Positions 48,464 through 60,120 of a stretch of 64,000 bases of DNA are shown here, piece after piece. The first letter of the stretch is position 1. Every line of letters starts with the position of its first letter. Location of the stretch: the NCBI GenBank assembly GCA_946699065.1, contig CAMPDV010000098.1, positions 372,001-436,000 of the forward strand, read 5' to 3'. Source of the DNA: Loxodes magnus. Its lineage: Eukaryota > Ciliophora > Karyorelictea > Loxodida > Loxodidae. Under the pieces are notes generated by a model. The model made no database searches and was not told where the DNA came from. It worked only from the letters and a program-made list of their open reading frames with translations. The translations under genes and the position numbers were made by a program.

Positions 48464-50816
48464 TTTCCTTATTTTATATCTTATTCTGAATTTCTAGATA
48501 CTTTATTAATATTTCTTAATTCAAATATTTGAATTTTAACAATTCTCTAAAGCTTTTAGATTTAACGTTAGTCTATTAATTTAAAATTTAGGTTTGCTTT
48601 CTTCAAATTAGTTATCTATAAGCTCTTATTTTTTAACTTCCAATCTTTTAATTAAAAGATATAAAACCTTAACTAGTTTGTTAAATGTGGTCTATTTTAT
48701 TTACTATATAAGAATGCTTGTGCAGATATAATAAATCTCCCTCTGTACTTTGAATGTCCTAGTTTCTTGCTATATTAAAGAATGCTTCATATTAATAAAA
48801 TAGCTTTTCTCTTCAAATTTTTTAATTATAGATAAAGCCTTTAGATACTAATAGTTTACAAGTTCTTTTTGTTTAGTTCTCCATCCTTACATCTCGTCAT
48901 TTTAGTAACTAAGTGCTGCTTAAAGGTGGTGATAATATGAAAATTTTTGGGTATAATGAACTGTATTGAAGCTATAGTAATTAAATGCTTTAAAATAGCT
49001 AATTTCTTTAACTTAGTATATAAGACTGTTTTATTTCCTTTATTAATTAGATTTTAAACTCTTTGTATTTAATATACTCTTAGCTTATATGTTTTACCTC
49101 TTATTTAAGTTAGCGAATCTATTATACGTTTAAATATCTAATTGAGCTTTATTCAAACCTCTAATTAGATGGATTTATTGGTAGTAATAATATGAGAATT
49201 GCATTTTAGATATGATAATTTCAGTTGTATTTAAGTATCTTAATGCATGGAACTAAATCTTTTAATGAGTTATAAATAGCAAATTATTGCTTCTATTTAA
49301 TCCTCTTTCCCTTCTATTTATTTACTTGAATGGAGTAGACTATTTTAAACTCCTATAATACTACCTTATTTTATATTTATTCTTATGCTTTTCTCTTATA
49401 ATTAGTTCGATATTTCAGAATCCTTAAAAATGCAATTTAAGTAGCCAGATTGAGTCTTGCAGATAAGACTTTAGTCACGACAATTGCTGATATACTACTA
49501 TAAGGTCTTAGAGATATTAGCTTTACTTCAAAATGTATTATCATTAGCAAAAAATGAGTCAGAGATACCTTTATTTAAACTAATGGCTTATTAAAATAAT
49601 CTCTTTTAAGCCTAAATTTCTTTCTAAATGACTGCTTACTATACATTTGGATGCAACTAAATAGCCTAATAAACCTTAATATTTATAGCTTTCTTATAAC
49701 TAACTAGTATAGCTCTTTAGAAATAACTCCAATAAGATTTTAGCTTAAAAGTAGTGATTATTTAACTAATACTTAGCTAGCCAAAAATAAGATATTCTTA
49801 GCTTGATGCCTATAGTTAAAATTACCCTCTTATTGGTTTACTAAGATACTCTTTCTTAAACTTAATGATAGTTAATATTCAGATTAGCGTAATTCAAGCT
49901 TTGTTTTACTTCTTTTAGATTAGCTAATATAATACTATTTTATAGTATTAGCCAGCATAGGTTAGTAATTAGAAGAATACTATATTAGGATTTTTATAAT
50001 AATATACTTTGGTTAGAATTAAGATATTTATCTTCATTAGCTCTTTTTTCTATTTGCTTTACTAAACTATTTACTATTATAGATATGCTTAGGAGCTAAA
50101 CTCAGCATATTAAGTCCTAAATATTATTGATATGATAAGCTGTTTTACAGTACTTAAAATGCTGTCTTTAATTAATTCAAACTAATAAAATATTCCTAAG
50201 CTTGTTTCTAATATCCCTTTCTGATAATCTTTGATAGTAACAGTACATTTTCTTCTGTTTATATCATCTAATAAATGAAAAAGCTATATTTTATTAGTCT
50301 AAGCAAGATTTCTAAGGATATACTAAGATGTTTATGATGAACTAACGCTAATCAGTTACTTATATAAAGGGGTAGATACTTGTAGCTTGTTTATTTCTGA
50401 TTACCTGGATTTACTAATAAGAAAATATAACCTTTTGCTTACAAAAAAGAATCATAATTATGGTATAAATTTATTATCTCAAGCTTACTTAAGTTTTAAG
50501 GATCTTTACATCTAGTGGTATAGTTACTAAGGCAATGCCTAAAGAAGCTGGCAGTTATATATTATTCTACTATTTCCTTGAATCCCTTAATACTTATAAC
50601 TATCTAGCATTTGCTTATAGTCTTATATTATTAACTGTAGGTAGGCAAATTGTTGCGATACAAATATTAAATAGCCAAGTATGATTAAGATGATACTAAG
50701 ATGGACTAGATAATATAATGGCTCTAAGTAGAAAAATAGAGTTGCTAGCAGTATAGTAATGACTAGATATGGTCTAGTGACAGAAATAGTTATCTAATCA
50801 TTCTTTAATAATAAAA
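48464..50816. other. Long spacer, no supportable gene
   Basis: The largest gap, 2.35 kb, very AT-rich. A + strand frame from 49430 stays open for 491 codons when TGA is allowed as Trp, giving a Leu/Ile/Tyr/Gln-rich product. It uses four TGA, has few charged or Gly/Ala residues, and overlaps the better gene at 50817. I treat it as chance. Confidence 0.35.
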
Positions 50817-51623
50817 ATGCCTAAGTCCCATAAAAGCAAAAAGAAATAAGACAAACATATCTCCAAAGCTTAGTATAAAGTAAAAGCTAAAGAATCTAAG
50901 TCTGATAAGTAGACTAAAGGGGAGAAGAATAAAGGAAGGGAAGAAAAGAAGCAGAAGGGAAATAATTAAATTAGCAGTGAGAAAGAAGAAAGCTTCTCTA
51001 AATAAAAAAGGCCTAATTCTGAATTTATTATTGAGGTTATTAAGAAATAGAAGATAGGAAACTGTACTGAATCCCAGCTTTATTGGAGATGAATTAATTG
51101 ATGTAGAGACATGTTTATGTATTATAAACCTTGGGGCTCAATCTTTTAAAACTAGCGAGCATTGAAATTTAAAGTTTAATCATCAAAGGGTAAAAGTTCT
51201 GTGAATAGGTACAAACATGTCAGAATCGCAAACCTAATATATCAAAAATAGAGAGAAGATGACTGCGAGCTTCCCGAAGATCCGACATATACAAGTGGTT
51301 ATATCAAGAGCCTACAAACAATCTAATAACTATAATGTTAATTCGTTAATTTAGAAATAAAAGAGGAAATTCTATTATTAAAATTACTTTAAATGAAGCT
51401 TCTCCTGTTTCTTAAATTAAATAGAGCAAATCTAAAAATTCCAAAATAAAAAGCCATTGAATGTGCTATAAAACTAGAGTTAGTTTATAAGACTTGTTTT
51501 ATCACTTTGTTTGTAAGAAGAGATTAATCTATAAGTTTTTTTTACTTTGGTCATATTAATTATATGAGATGGTTTTAAGAAAGGAAGTGGAATAAAGAAG
51601 AGAAAAGCTATAGGGAGAACTGA
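50817..51623 (+). CDS. Hypothetical protein with Lys-rich N-terminus, probably spliced
   Basis: Starts MPKSHKSKKKQDKH; residues 1-80 are Lys/Glu/Gln-rich. The frame then shifts. Removing a 22-nt GT...AG segment (about 51033-51054) joins EFIIE to ETVLNPSFIGDELIDVETC, which continues as CIINLGAQSFKTSEHW. A second shift near 51170-51205 can be bridged by a 35-nt segment leading to ANLIYQKQREDDCELPEDP. The second intron and the 3' end are uncertain. The basic tail suggests a nuclear or RNA-binding protein, by composition only. Confidence 0.4.
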
Positions 51624-51910
51624 AGTATTTATTAACCTTATCAGTAAGATTATTTAACTTAAGATATTATCAATATCTAGTAGCATTTTATTATACTAGC
51701 ATAACAGTAGCAAAGCTAGATAAATGCTTTTGTATTTAGTAGTCATTAACAGCTAAACGCATCAGTTATACATTTTCTTAAGATTAAAACAAAAGTAAAA
51801 AAATGTAGAAAAGCATTAATTTTTCAGCCAGAAATTTGCTATAAAGTTTTTTGAGAGTATAGATATGCACCATTCTTAAAATAACCTAAGATTACTTGTT
51901 AAAGATATTT

Positions 51911-53779
51911 ATGAAGTAAAGCTTGTATAATGCTTAGAAAATTTCCGCTTCTTTATTGCTAAGAAGGTTTGAGGAGTTAAGTTGGATAATTGATAACTTG
52001 GAGTTTTCTCCTATGATAATAATGGACTTTATTAGCTTAATTAATATCCCAGAACGCTAAACAGTGTATAAGCATGGAGATATTGTAAATGGCTTTTATA
52101 TCGTACTATGTGGAAAAGTTTAAATAAGTGATAAGGATATCAATTCAGTTTATACAGGATAGTAAGAAAAGGTAGTTAATGTTGTAACCAATGGTATGCT
52201 CTTTGGAGAGCGTTAACTGATTTTTAACACACAGGAACTTAGAAATACGTCAGCTTTAGCTGTCTCTTCTTCATATCTTATGTTCATACAAAAGAAACAC
52301 GCTACTTAGTACTTTTAACGCGTTCTTTCCTTTTTCTGGAAGAATAAAATAACAAACGCTTTGCAACTTCTACCCGAAATAAACTCAATATCAGATTTAT
52401 AAAGGCAAGATATCTTTTGGAAGCTTCATCTCAAGATGTACTATAAAGGTGAAGTAATTATTAAATAGACTGATTAAGCTAATGGTATTTATATAATATG
52501 CAATGGTTAAGTAGGCATTTTTAGGTAAGGAAAGAGCTTCAATCATAAAGGAGAAAACTTTGTTAAGACAATTCAAAGAGGAATAATTTTTGGATATTCC
52601 TCATGCATTCCTAATAAGTAGGAATCATATTTCATAGTAGCTTTATCTAAAGTTGAGCTTTTGTATATAAGAAAGGAACAAATTAGCTATTTACCTAATA
52701 GGATAATTAAGGGCTTGTATAGAAATACTAATTTACAGATCTCTAAATATGAAGGACTGCAGTTGAACCCTATCAATTTAAAAATAGTTTAGCCTTTAGT
52801 GACCATCAATGAAGCAATATAATAAGCTAATTCTTAAATTAACTTCATCAATACTTGCAGTTAAAAGGTTCAGAAATAAAGCTTAATGCATTGTATTAAA
52901 CTTCCCCTTTTAGACAAAAGAAAAAATAAGAAAAAAGATAAAGGAAAGACAGTTGAAAGCTAAGAAGCAATTAAAAAGTAGAATTAGAAGAAAAAAGTTC
53001 AGTGAGAAAAGTTTTAATCAATCGTTGATAAGTAAAAGTCCCATAGAAGAACTATTTCAAATAACATTGACAAAGTAAAGAAATAGGCTTAGGTTGAAAA
53101 GATTCAGCTTTTTCGTGAAGTTCCTTTGAAATCTTCCATTAAGGAAAAAAGCTAATTTTATGCTACAGTGTAACAAAATCCTAGTTTGCAAGAATACCCA
53201 AAAGTCTAGCAAATAAAATAAAGTAATTAATGGATGACTCCTTAACCAAGACGTTAAGTTAAAATACTCGATTAGTTGAAAATAAGTCTTGAAGCCTCTA
53301 AATATGATATGAAATCATAGAAAGCCAGCCCTAAGAAATAACAAGCTACATTTTAAGAAAACATATTCAAACATTTAGAATCATCAGATAACCAGATATT
53401 TGGAAAAAGAGCATAGGGGTTTAACAACTGAGTAACATCTGATAGCTTTGCTCTATCTTCCTAAATTTAGTACAAAAGATTTAGAAAAAAGAAAATAATA
53501 ATAGAAAAACTACTAAGTAAAATGCCTTCTAATATAGATAGAATAAAGCATTCATTTGAATTAACTGCCAAGCGTATTTTTAATTAATTTTATGTTACAC
53601 TAACCGTTACATAAATTAAGCTTTATTCCTTTGAAAATTTCAGTAAAAAGATATTTTTAAAGGTTTTAAGGTAATAAAAGGGATTTTATATCAAATGCAT
53701 ATTTACAAAGCTGAAGCTTATATATTAAGTAATTCTACTATTATGTATTTCATCTCCTTAATATAGCAAGCAAATATGA
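51911..53779 (+). CDS. Cyclic-nucleotide-binding-domain protein
   Basis: About 622 aa. Residues about 45-150 form a cyclic-nucleotide-binding beta barrel: YKHGDIVNGFYIVLCGKVQIS, then GMLFGERQLI, then SSYLMFIQKKH. A second, weaker copy follows at about 175-265 (YKGEVIIKQTDQANGIYIIC, then RGIIFGYSS). The Arg of the phosphate-binding cassette is not clear in either (FGERQL, FGYSSC), so ligand binding may be lost or changed. The rest is Lys/Gln-rich and disordered, ending SPQYSKQI. Two internal TGA codons are read as Trp; a stop at 53429 is possible (506 aa). Such double-CNBD proteins occur in ciliates without a kinase domain. Confidence 0.75.
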
Positions 53780-53925
53780 AATCAATTTAAGCTTATAGAA
53801 ACTTTCTTCAGTATACAGACAATTGAGAAGTCTAGGTGCATTAAGAAATTAGTAAAGCAAGAGGGAGTAAAATTAAATTAACTTCTTAACTCTTAATTAA
53901 ATATTTTTTAAATGTATGATCAGTC

Positions 53926-55116
53926 TCACAAAACTTCTGATAAATCTTGAGGAAGCTCTTCGATTTCAGTAGAGTAGTGCTTCTCGATTTCTTTTAAGAA
54001 TTGCGCGTCTTGTGGAGTTACTAGATTAATCGCGACACCTTTTCTTCCAAATCTTCCACTTCTTCCAATTCTGTGCAAGTAAGACTCATAGTTAGTAGGT
54101 AAATCATAATTAATGACTAAACTAACTTGTTGAACATCAATACCTCTGGCTAGAAGATCCGTGGTTATCAAAATTCTTGAACTTCCAGTTCTGAATTCTT
54201 ACATAATCAATTTACGCTCCTTCATGTCCATTTCTCCATGCATTGATGAGACAGTAAAATCATTCTCTCTCATTTTTTCAGTAAGCCACTCAACAGTTCT
54301 TTTCTTGTTGCAATAAATGATAGCTTAGTTAATATCAATATTCTCATACAAATCTTAAAGAGTTGGTAGTTTCCAGTCTTCCTTCTCAATAGCAATATAA
54401 TACTGCTTAATACCCTCAAGTGTAAGCTCGTCCTTTTTAACTAGAATCTTTATAGGGTCTCTCATAAATTCTGCTGAAATTCCTAAAATATCTGGAGGCA
54501 TTGTTGCTGAAAACAAACAAACCTAAATGTTTCCTGGAAGAAGACGGAAAATTTCCTAGATTTACTCCTTAAAGCCTCTAGATAGCATTTCATCAGCTTC
54601 ATCTAGTACGAACATTTTGAGAAACTTGGGGTCTAAATGTTTTCTAGACATCATGTCAAAAACTCTGCCAGGTGTTCCAACCACTACATGCACTCCACTT
54701 TCCAACTTTTAGATATCTTCTTTGACGTTTGTGCCACCAACGCACGCATGGGTAATTACACCTAAATATTCTCCGAGACTGTTAATAACTTTATCAATTT
54801 GCATTGCTAACTCACGAGTTGGTGCAAGAACCAAAGCTTAGCATTCCTTTGATTAAGTATTAACAAGTTGTAAAATACCTACAGCAAAAGTTGCCGTTTT
54901 TCCTGTTCCTGATTATGCTTAAGCAATCGTATCGCGTCCCATAATAATAGGCTTAATACCAGTTTGCTAAATTCTTGATGGGCGCTCGAAACCATAGGAA
55001 TAGATTCCTCTTAAAAGAGGTTCCTTTAGATTCATGTTGTCAAAAGTTTCAATGCGTTCATCCCAATTTGACTCTATCTCAATATCGTTCCCTTAAGCAG
55101 GTTCGTTTTCGACCAT
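53926..55116 (-). CDS. eIF4A: eIF4A, DEAD-box RNA helicase
   Basis: 396 aa, full length, no intron. Motifs in order: Q-motif region [13 protein letters not shown]; motif I AQSGTGKT; Ia [10 protein letters not shown]; Ib TPGR; II DEAD in [17 protein letters not shown] region [36 protein letters not shown]. It unwinds 5' UTR structure during translation initiation in the cytosol. All Trp codons are TGG, unlike several neighbours. It ends VL then TGA. Confidence 0.96.
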
Positions 55117-56912
55117 TATTTTAAAAGCAAAAAAAAAAATTAATTTATACTAATTATAACGGAATTTAATGAGTATAAAGCTATTTAAATCTAATCTTCA
55201 TAATTCTTTCCTTCTCTACTTAGCTTTACTATTTTAACCGTTAAAAATTAAAAATGCCTACTGTCACCTCCTATAATCCATTTTTTATCCAATGTTCTCC
55301 TCCTAATACTCTTAACAATCTCCCCTTAGCTTCTAGAGCCTTCTCCTTCTTAACTATGACTAGCATTTCTTTACAACAAAATCCTTGAAGCTTTTAGCTA
55401 AACTAAGACATAGGTTGAATAAAGCACCAAGATCAAGCTTTATTTATTTGTCTCTTTTTTACTTTAGCATAGTCTTATAATAGAGCAGCAAAAGTACTTG
55501 CTTGTTAAATCCCTCCTAAAGCTATTGATAATTACCCTTAAACTACTTCGTAATGAGATAACTTACCTTAGTTAATGATATAAAGTAGCTAAAGCTATAT
55601 AAGATCTTTACTTTCAGTAATGTAGATTACTACTTTATTAAAGGTATAAAAGAGACTTAACTTAACTAAATTTATTGCTCCTAAGTTGCTCTTATAGTGA
55701 TATAGCTTTCTATACCTTTGTAGAAGCAAGTACTGCATACATATAATACTGAATCTAATCTACTCTTTCTAAATTAGTTAAATACGCAGCAAAAAATGAA
55801 GGCTAATTTAATTCTAAATAGCCAATTATATTTTTAGAAAGCTTATAGATTATAAGACATTAATCAGATTTTTAATTAGCTATTAACCTAGAAAGAAAAA
55901 GGGCATTCTAAGGGAATTACGATACTTTAGCTCTTTAAATTAATTAACGAAATCCCTTTTATTCGGTAAGTTGGTATTCTCTCTGCTTGGTATTATAGCA
56001 TTTTTTAGTTTTTCAGACTTAGTTCTAAAACTTAAAAAGGTAATAGAAATGAAAGGAATTTGAAATGCTAAAGATTTCTCTAGAACTTAATGAAATAAGT
56101 TAATAAATAAAGACTAATCCATCAATTATAACAATTTTAACCATCTTACTTATATAAAAATCATCAAACTTACGCTTATAGACTAAAGCTATATCTAGCA
56201 ATATCTATACTAAACTTGTTCTAATTGAATCAAAACTAGTAAATATAGGAATGACAGTGTGTATAAAGACAGTTTCTCAGTAGAAGCTGGAACTATATTC
56301 TGAATAATATTAATCTCTGCTTTGATAAGATTATAGAAAAGTATATCAGATATAACTTTCCTATAATACTAAAGAAAGTCCATAAATACCTACCGTTTAA
56401 GACGAAACTGTTTAAGGTAAATCTCCTAAAGATAATGAGAAGTAAATAGTAATTTTCTTACCTGAGGAAGTTTTAATTAAAGGTAGTGTATTAAATAGTT
56501 TTTCTTACTTAAAATTTTTGCTTTAATTTATTAATAAAATAAAGGATAAAAGTCATATTGCTAAGATGGTTTGTAAGCCAAATTTTACATTCCATAGTTG
56601 GCTTAATTTGATTATGTAAACTTAATTAAGCTTCTTTTTCATATTAGGAGTAGAATTTTATAAATAAGCGTATTTAATTTAAGAAATGCATTCCCAATTT
56701 TTTTATCCTGCAAATGCTTTATTTTCATTATAATTGATATATCTCTACCTTAAAGAATGAGAGACTAATATCAAAGATAAACAAGTTAGAATTTTTTCAA
56801 ATAAGAGGTTTGTTATTTAAACTCAGTTCTAGAAATATAATTTAAAGGTAATTTTTTCTAATAAAATAGTTAGATAAAAGTTAATTTAATAGCTTGTGTT
56901 GGAAAATTTATC
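55117..56912. other. Long spacer, nothing recognised
   Basis: About 1.8 kb of AT-rich DNA between two minus-strand genes. No family motif, repeat array or RNA gene was seen. Confidence 0.4.
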
Positions 56913-57872
56913 TCAGCTAATTTCTTTTTTACTCTCTTCAGTATTTTCACTCTCTTGTTGTCCTCCAAACGGATTAACTTTTGAATTAGCGTTTACTTCG
57001 GAAGACTTTCTTGGCTGAAAAATTGCAATTTCTTCCTCTGGCTCAATGGATTTCCTCTTTTCTGTTATTTTTTCGACTTTTACTTTTTTCCAATCCACTT
57101 TATTTGCCTGCTTTTTTTGCTATCCAACTACTTTTTCAACTTATTGCTAGTTCAAAGTTTAAAGTGCAGGATGAGTTTTTAAGCTTTCTGATACCTACTC
57201 TTGCTAGCTAATTTTCTAGGTCTAGCAAAAATTTTGCCAATCTTATCTAACAAATTAGATAATATCATTCAAAGGCTTTTTACACTTCCCATCAGAATTA
57301 TTTAGCACTATTTACAAAATTTAGGGTTGCAGCTCTAAAACATTTAGAACTGGTTTTTGCGTCTTTTTAACTCCATCCAATAGGCTATTAGCTATAAACA
57401 TTGCTAGCTAATATGACTTCTGCTATTCTTCTAGCAAAAGACTTAGCTTCAGCAGCAGTTCTACAGTTGCACAATTATTTATCAAGCTTTTAACTGCCTC
57501 TTATGCTTCTTTAGCTAAAAATTTCTTATCACATATTGCTTTTCTGCATAAAGGGAGAAGTAATGGATCTAGAAGCACTTAAGCATATTCCACTTTCATC
57601 ATTGCTTCTTTAATCATAATAAGGCAATTTTTTGACGAATGCGATCTGAGATCATCAATCATCTACTATATTTTGAGGATATTATCAGTCAGTACCATCT
57701 AAATCTCTTGTATATTGCTTGAAAATTTAATGCATTATCTGAATTTGTCCATAGACAAGAATTAATGCTTCCAAGTTTCAGGATTATTCAATAAGTTAAC
57801 AGCTTCTTACAAAGTAGTTTCTTGAGGTTAAGACAACTCTTCATAAGTAATGTATTAAACATGCTCCTCCAT
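56913..57872 (-). CDS. HEAT/TOG-domain protein (CLASP/crescerin-like)
   Basis: 319 aa. Residues about 25-210 consist of paired helices typical of a TOG domain. Family-like segments are VLTDNILKIQQMIDDLRSHS followed by SKNCLIMIKEAM, resembling the 'l.lr.....L.dlRS.v...a' block of CLASP_N and TOGARAM proteins. The C-terminal 110 residues are Gln/Lys-rich and disordered (DWKKVKVEKITEKRK, then NPFGGQQES). Only one TOG domain is present, versus several in animal crescerin. TOG domains bind tubulin; with other ciliary genes in the window an axonemal role is plausible but inferred. Confidence 0.6.
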
Positions 57873-59072
57873 TTATTTCTTTTAGGATTTTAATTACTTA
57901 GAAAATATTATTTTACATCACTTCAATCCCTTATCTTCCTACTTCTATATCTCCTTTATTTACTTTTATCCTATCTATTTATACTTTACCTAGGACCAGC
58001 TTAATTAAATAAAACGCTATTCACTTTTATCATTTTTCAAAGATCTTAAGTAGTAAGTATTATTGGTGAGTTTTCACTTGAGAGATTGTTATTAAGTAGC
58101 AAGATTAGTTTAACTAAATGAATTCATAATTTGAGTGCCCTAAAAAAGACAACGGCAGTAAATTATGCTCATAAAGGATATTAATTTGAAAGTTTACTTA
58201 GAGCTATCCATTATGGTAATTTATACCTATATACATTTCTTTAACTATAAAGGCTATCAAGAGAATTATAGGTAGATCACTTTTAAATATTGTTTACTAT
58301 TGATAATTTAGCTAATTATCACCCAAAGCTCTTTATTTGATTATTTTTATACATTTGTAGCAAATAAATTTAAACATCCCTGACTTGTAGATAATGCATC
58401 TTAGCTTAAGCTACCTATTCGAAGTTTATATAATACCTTTTAATTTTCTTAATAACCAACTTTAGAATGATATTTACTAAATTTAATATGATCCAACTAA
58501 CTGGCAAAGTATCCCTAGATACTAAGACAGAATAACTGGGAAAATAACCATAATAAAAGTACTAGTAAAGGTATCTTTAGTCATACCTTATAATCTCAAT
58601 TCCTCCCTCTTTACTATTCAATTGACTAAATAGTCCTACCTTTCTTGTACATAATACCAACCATTTTTATCCTATTCTTATATACCTTTTTTATTAGTTA
58701 TATAACTATGTTTATTTAACCTATGATAAACTTTATAGGATAAAGAAACTCAAAGAGCAAATAAAAAAGTGTATAAATATAAAACCTAAATTATCTAATA
58801 AAAGTAAGTCGAAAAGAAGAGTAGAAGTACAAGCTTTTTATGATCCTTATAAGGATTCTTCTTAAGAGAATAAAAGGGTAAGGATTTTTTAGGAAGGCTG
58901 AATAAAATGATAGCTATAATTAAAGATTGATATATATAAGTAAATAAGATCAGAAAACAGTAATAAGTAGGTAAAATATCAAATTTAGTAAGCAATCCTA
59001 ATTATTTCTGTTTATTGTTGCTTATAAAAACGAAAAAGAGTAAATTGAATATTATATTAGATTAACGAGAAA
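57873..59072. other. Divergent spacer, nothing recognised
   Basis: 1.2 kb between divergent genes; should hold two promoters. The minus ORF at 58795-58995 is hydrophobic and unsupported. Confidence 0.4.
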
Positions 59073-59681
59073 ATGGGATAGAAGCAAACTTTAGAGGATA
59101 GTGTTTTTGAAATGCGCTTAGCGTCAAAGCAAATGGTTAAAGAATCCTAGAGATCTGAAAAAGAAGAAGCTAAAGAGAAACTTAAAGTTAAGGCTGCTAT
59201 TGAAAAAGGAGTACTAGAAGCTGCTTAAATTCATGCTGAGAATGCGATACGTAAAAAGCATGAAGCGTTAAACTACTTAAAACTGTCTAGTAAAATGGAT
59301 TCTGTTGCTTCAAAACTTCAAACAATGTCTAAAACTTAGAATTTAACAAAGCAATTTAGCAAAATTATCCCTTAGATGAAAAATGCCATGCAGTCTATGA
59401 ATATGGAAAAAATAGCTTCAACAATGAATGAATTCGAAACTATGTTTGAAAACTTGGATGTAGTGAGCGAGCATATCGACGTAGCAATAGGCCAGACTGT
59501 AAGTACGGCTACTCCTGCAGAAGAAGTAAATAAATTAATAGCTTAAGTAGCTGATGAGCATAACTTGAAGGTTGGGTTAGAGCTTCCAGGCTAGGTTTCA
59601 GCTTCTTTACCTTAGTAGTAGCAAGTTTAGAATAATAATGTGAATGATTTTGAAGCTAGACTAAATAACTTGAGAGGTTGA
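59073..59681 (+). CDS. CHMP1: CHMP1/Did2 (Vps46), ESCRT-III subunit
   Basis: 202 aa, no intron. Begins MGQKQTLEDSVFEMRLASKQM and continues with the charged helix typical of ESCRT-III. Diagnostic segments are ALNYLKLSSKMDSVASKL, then MNEFETMFENLDV, then VNKLIAQVADEH. The C-terminal DFEARLNNLRG is a MIT-interacting motif (MIM1, consensus L..RL..L+). It recruits VPS4 and regulates ESCRT-III disassembly in multivesicular-body sorting and abscission. No Trp codon at all. Length matches the family exactly. Confidence 0.95.
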
Positions 59682-60120
59682 TTACAAATTAGATAGAAAT
59701 CTTTCTTTACTCTTTTATTTCTTTAAATTTAATTGATTGAGAATACTTCTCTTCCTTTGCTTCCTCAACTTCTTTACTCCTATTTATTAATTCTAAATTC
59801 ATATCTATTACTATACAATGGTGTTACCAAATTGATATAAAGGAAATTATCCAATATTTTACTAGAAATACGAAAGAGATAGTTAATTCTACTGTTCAGC
59901 TTAAACTATAATTTAAGGATAGCTAAGCTTATAAAAAACTCACTCTAGAATATCTTTTAAGCACAAGAGTTGATAGAAGCTAATCCAGGTTCATATTAAT
60001 GATCTTTCTTTCTATCGATCTAGAAGACAAGACTCAGTATATCTATATTAGTTACTACTAAGCTATTATATTACTATATTGCTGTATAAGTAAATTAGCA
60101 CTAAATCATATATAATTTAA
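59682..60120. other. Spacer before glucosidase II
   Basis: No gene seen. Because the downstream enzyme lacks a signal peptide at its apparent start, a short upstream exon could be hidden here, but I could not identify one. Confidence 0.35.

Noticed and set aside
49430-50905. 491-codon open frame on the + strand, apparently multi-pass membrane protein
   Set aside because: It uses four TGA as Trp, is built from residues expected of random AT-rich DNA under this code, and overlaps a better-supported gene at 50817. No family motif.
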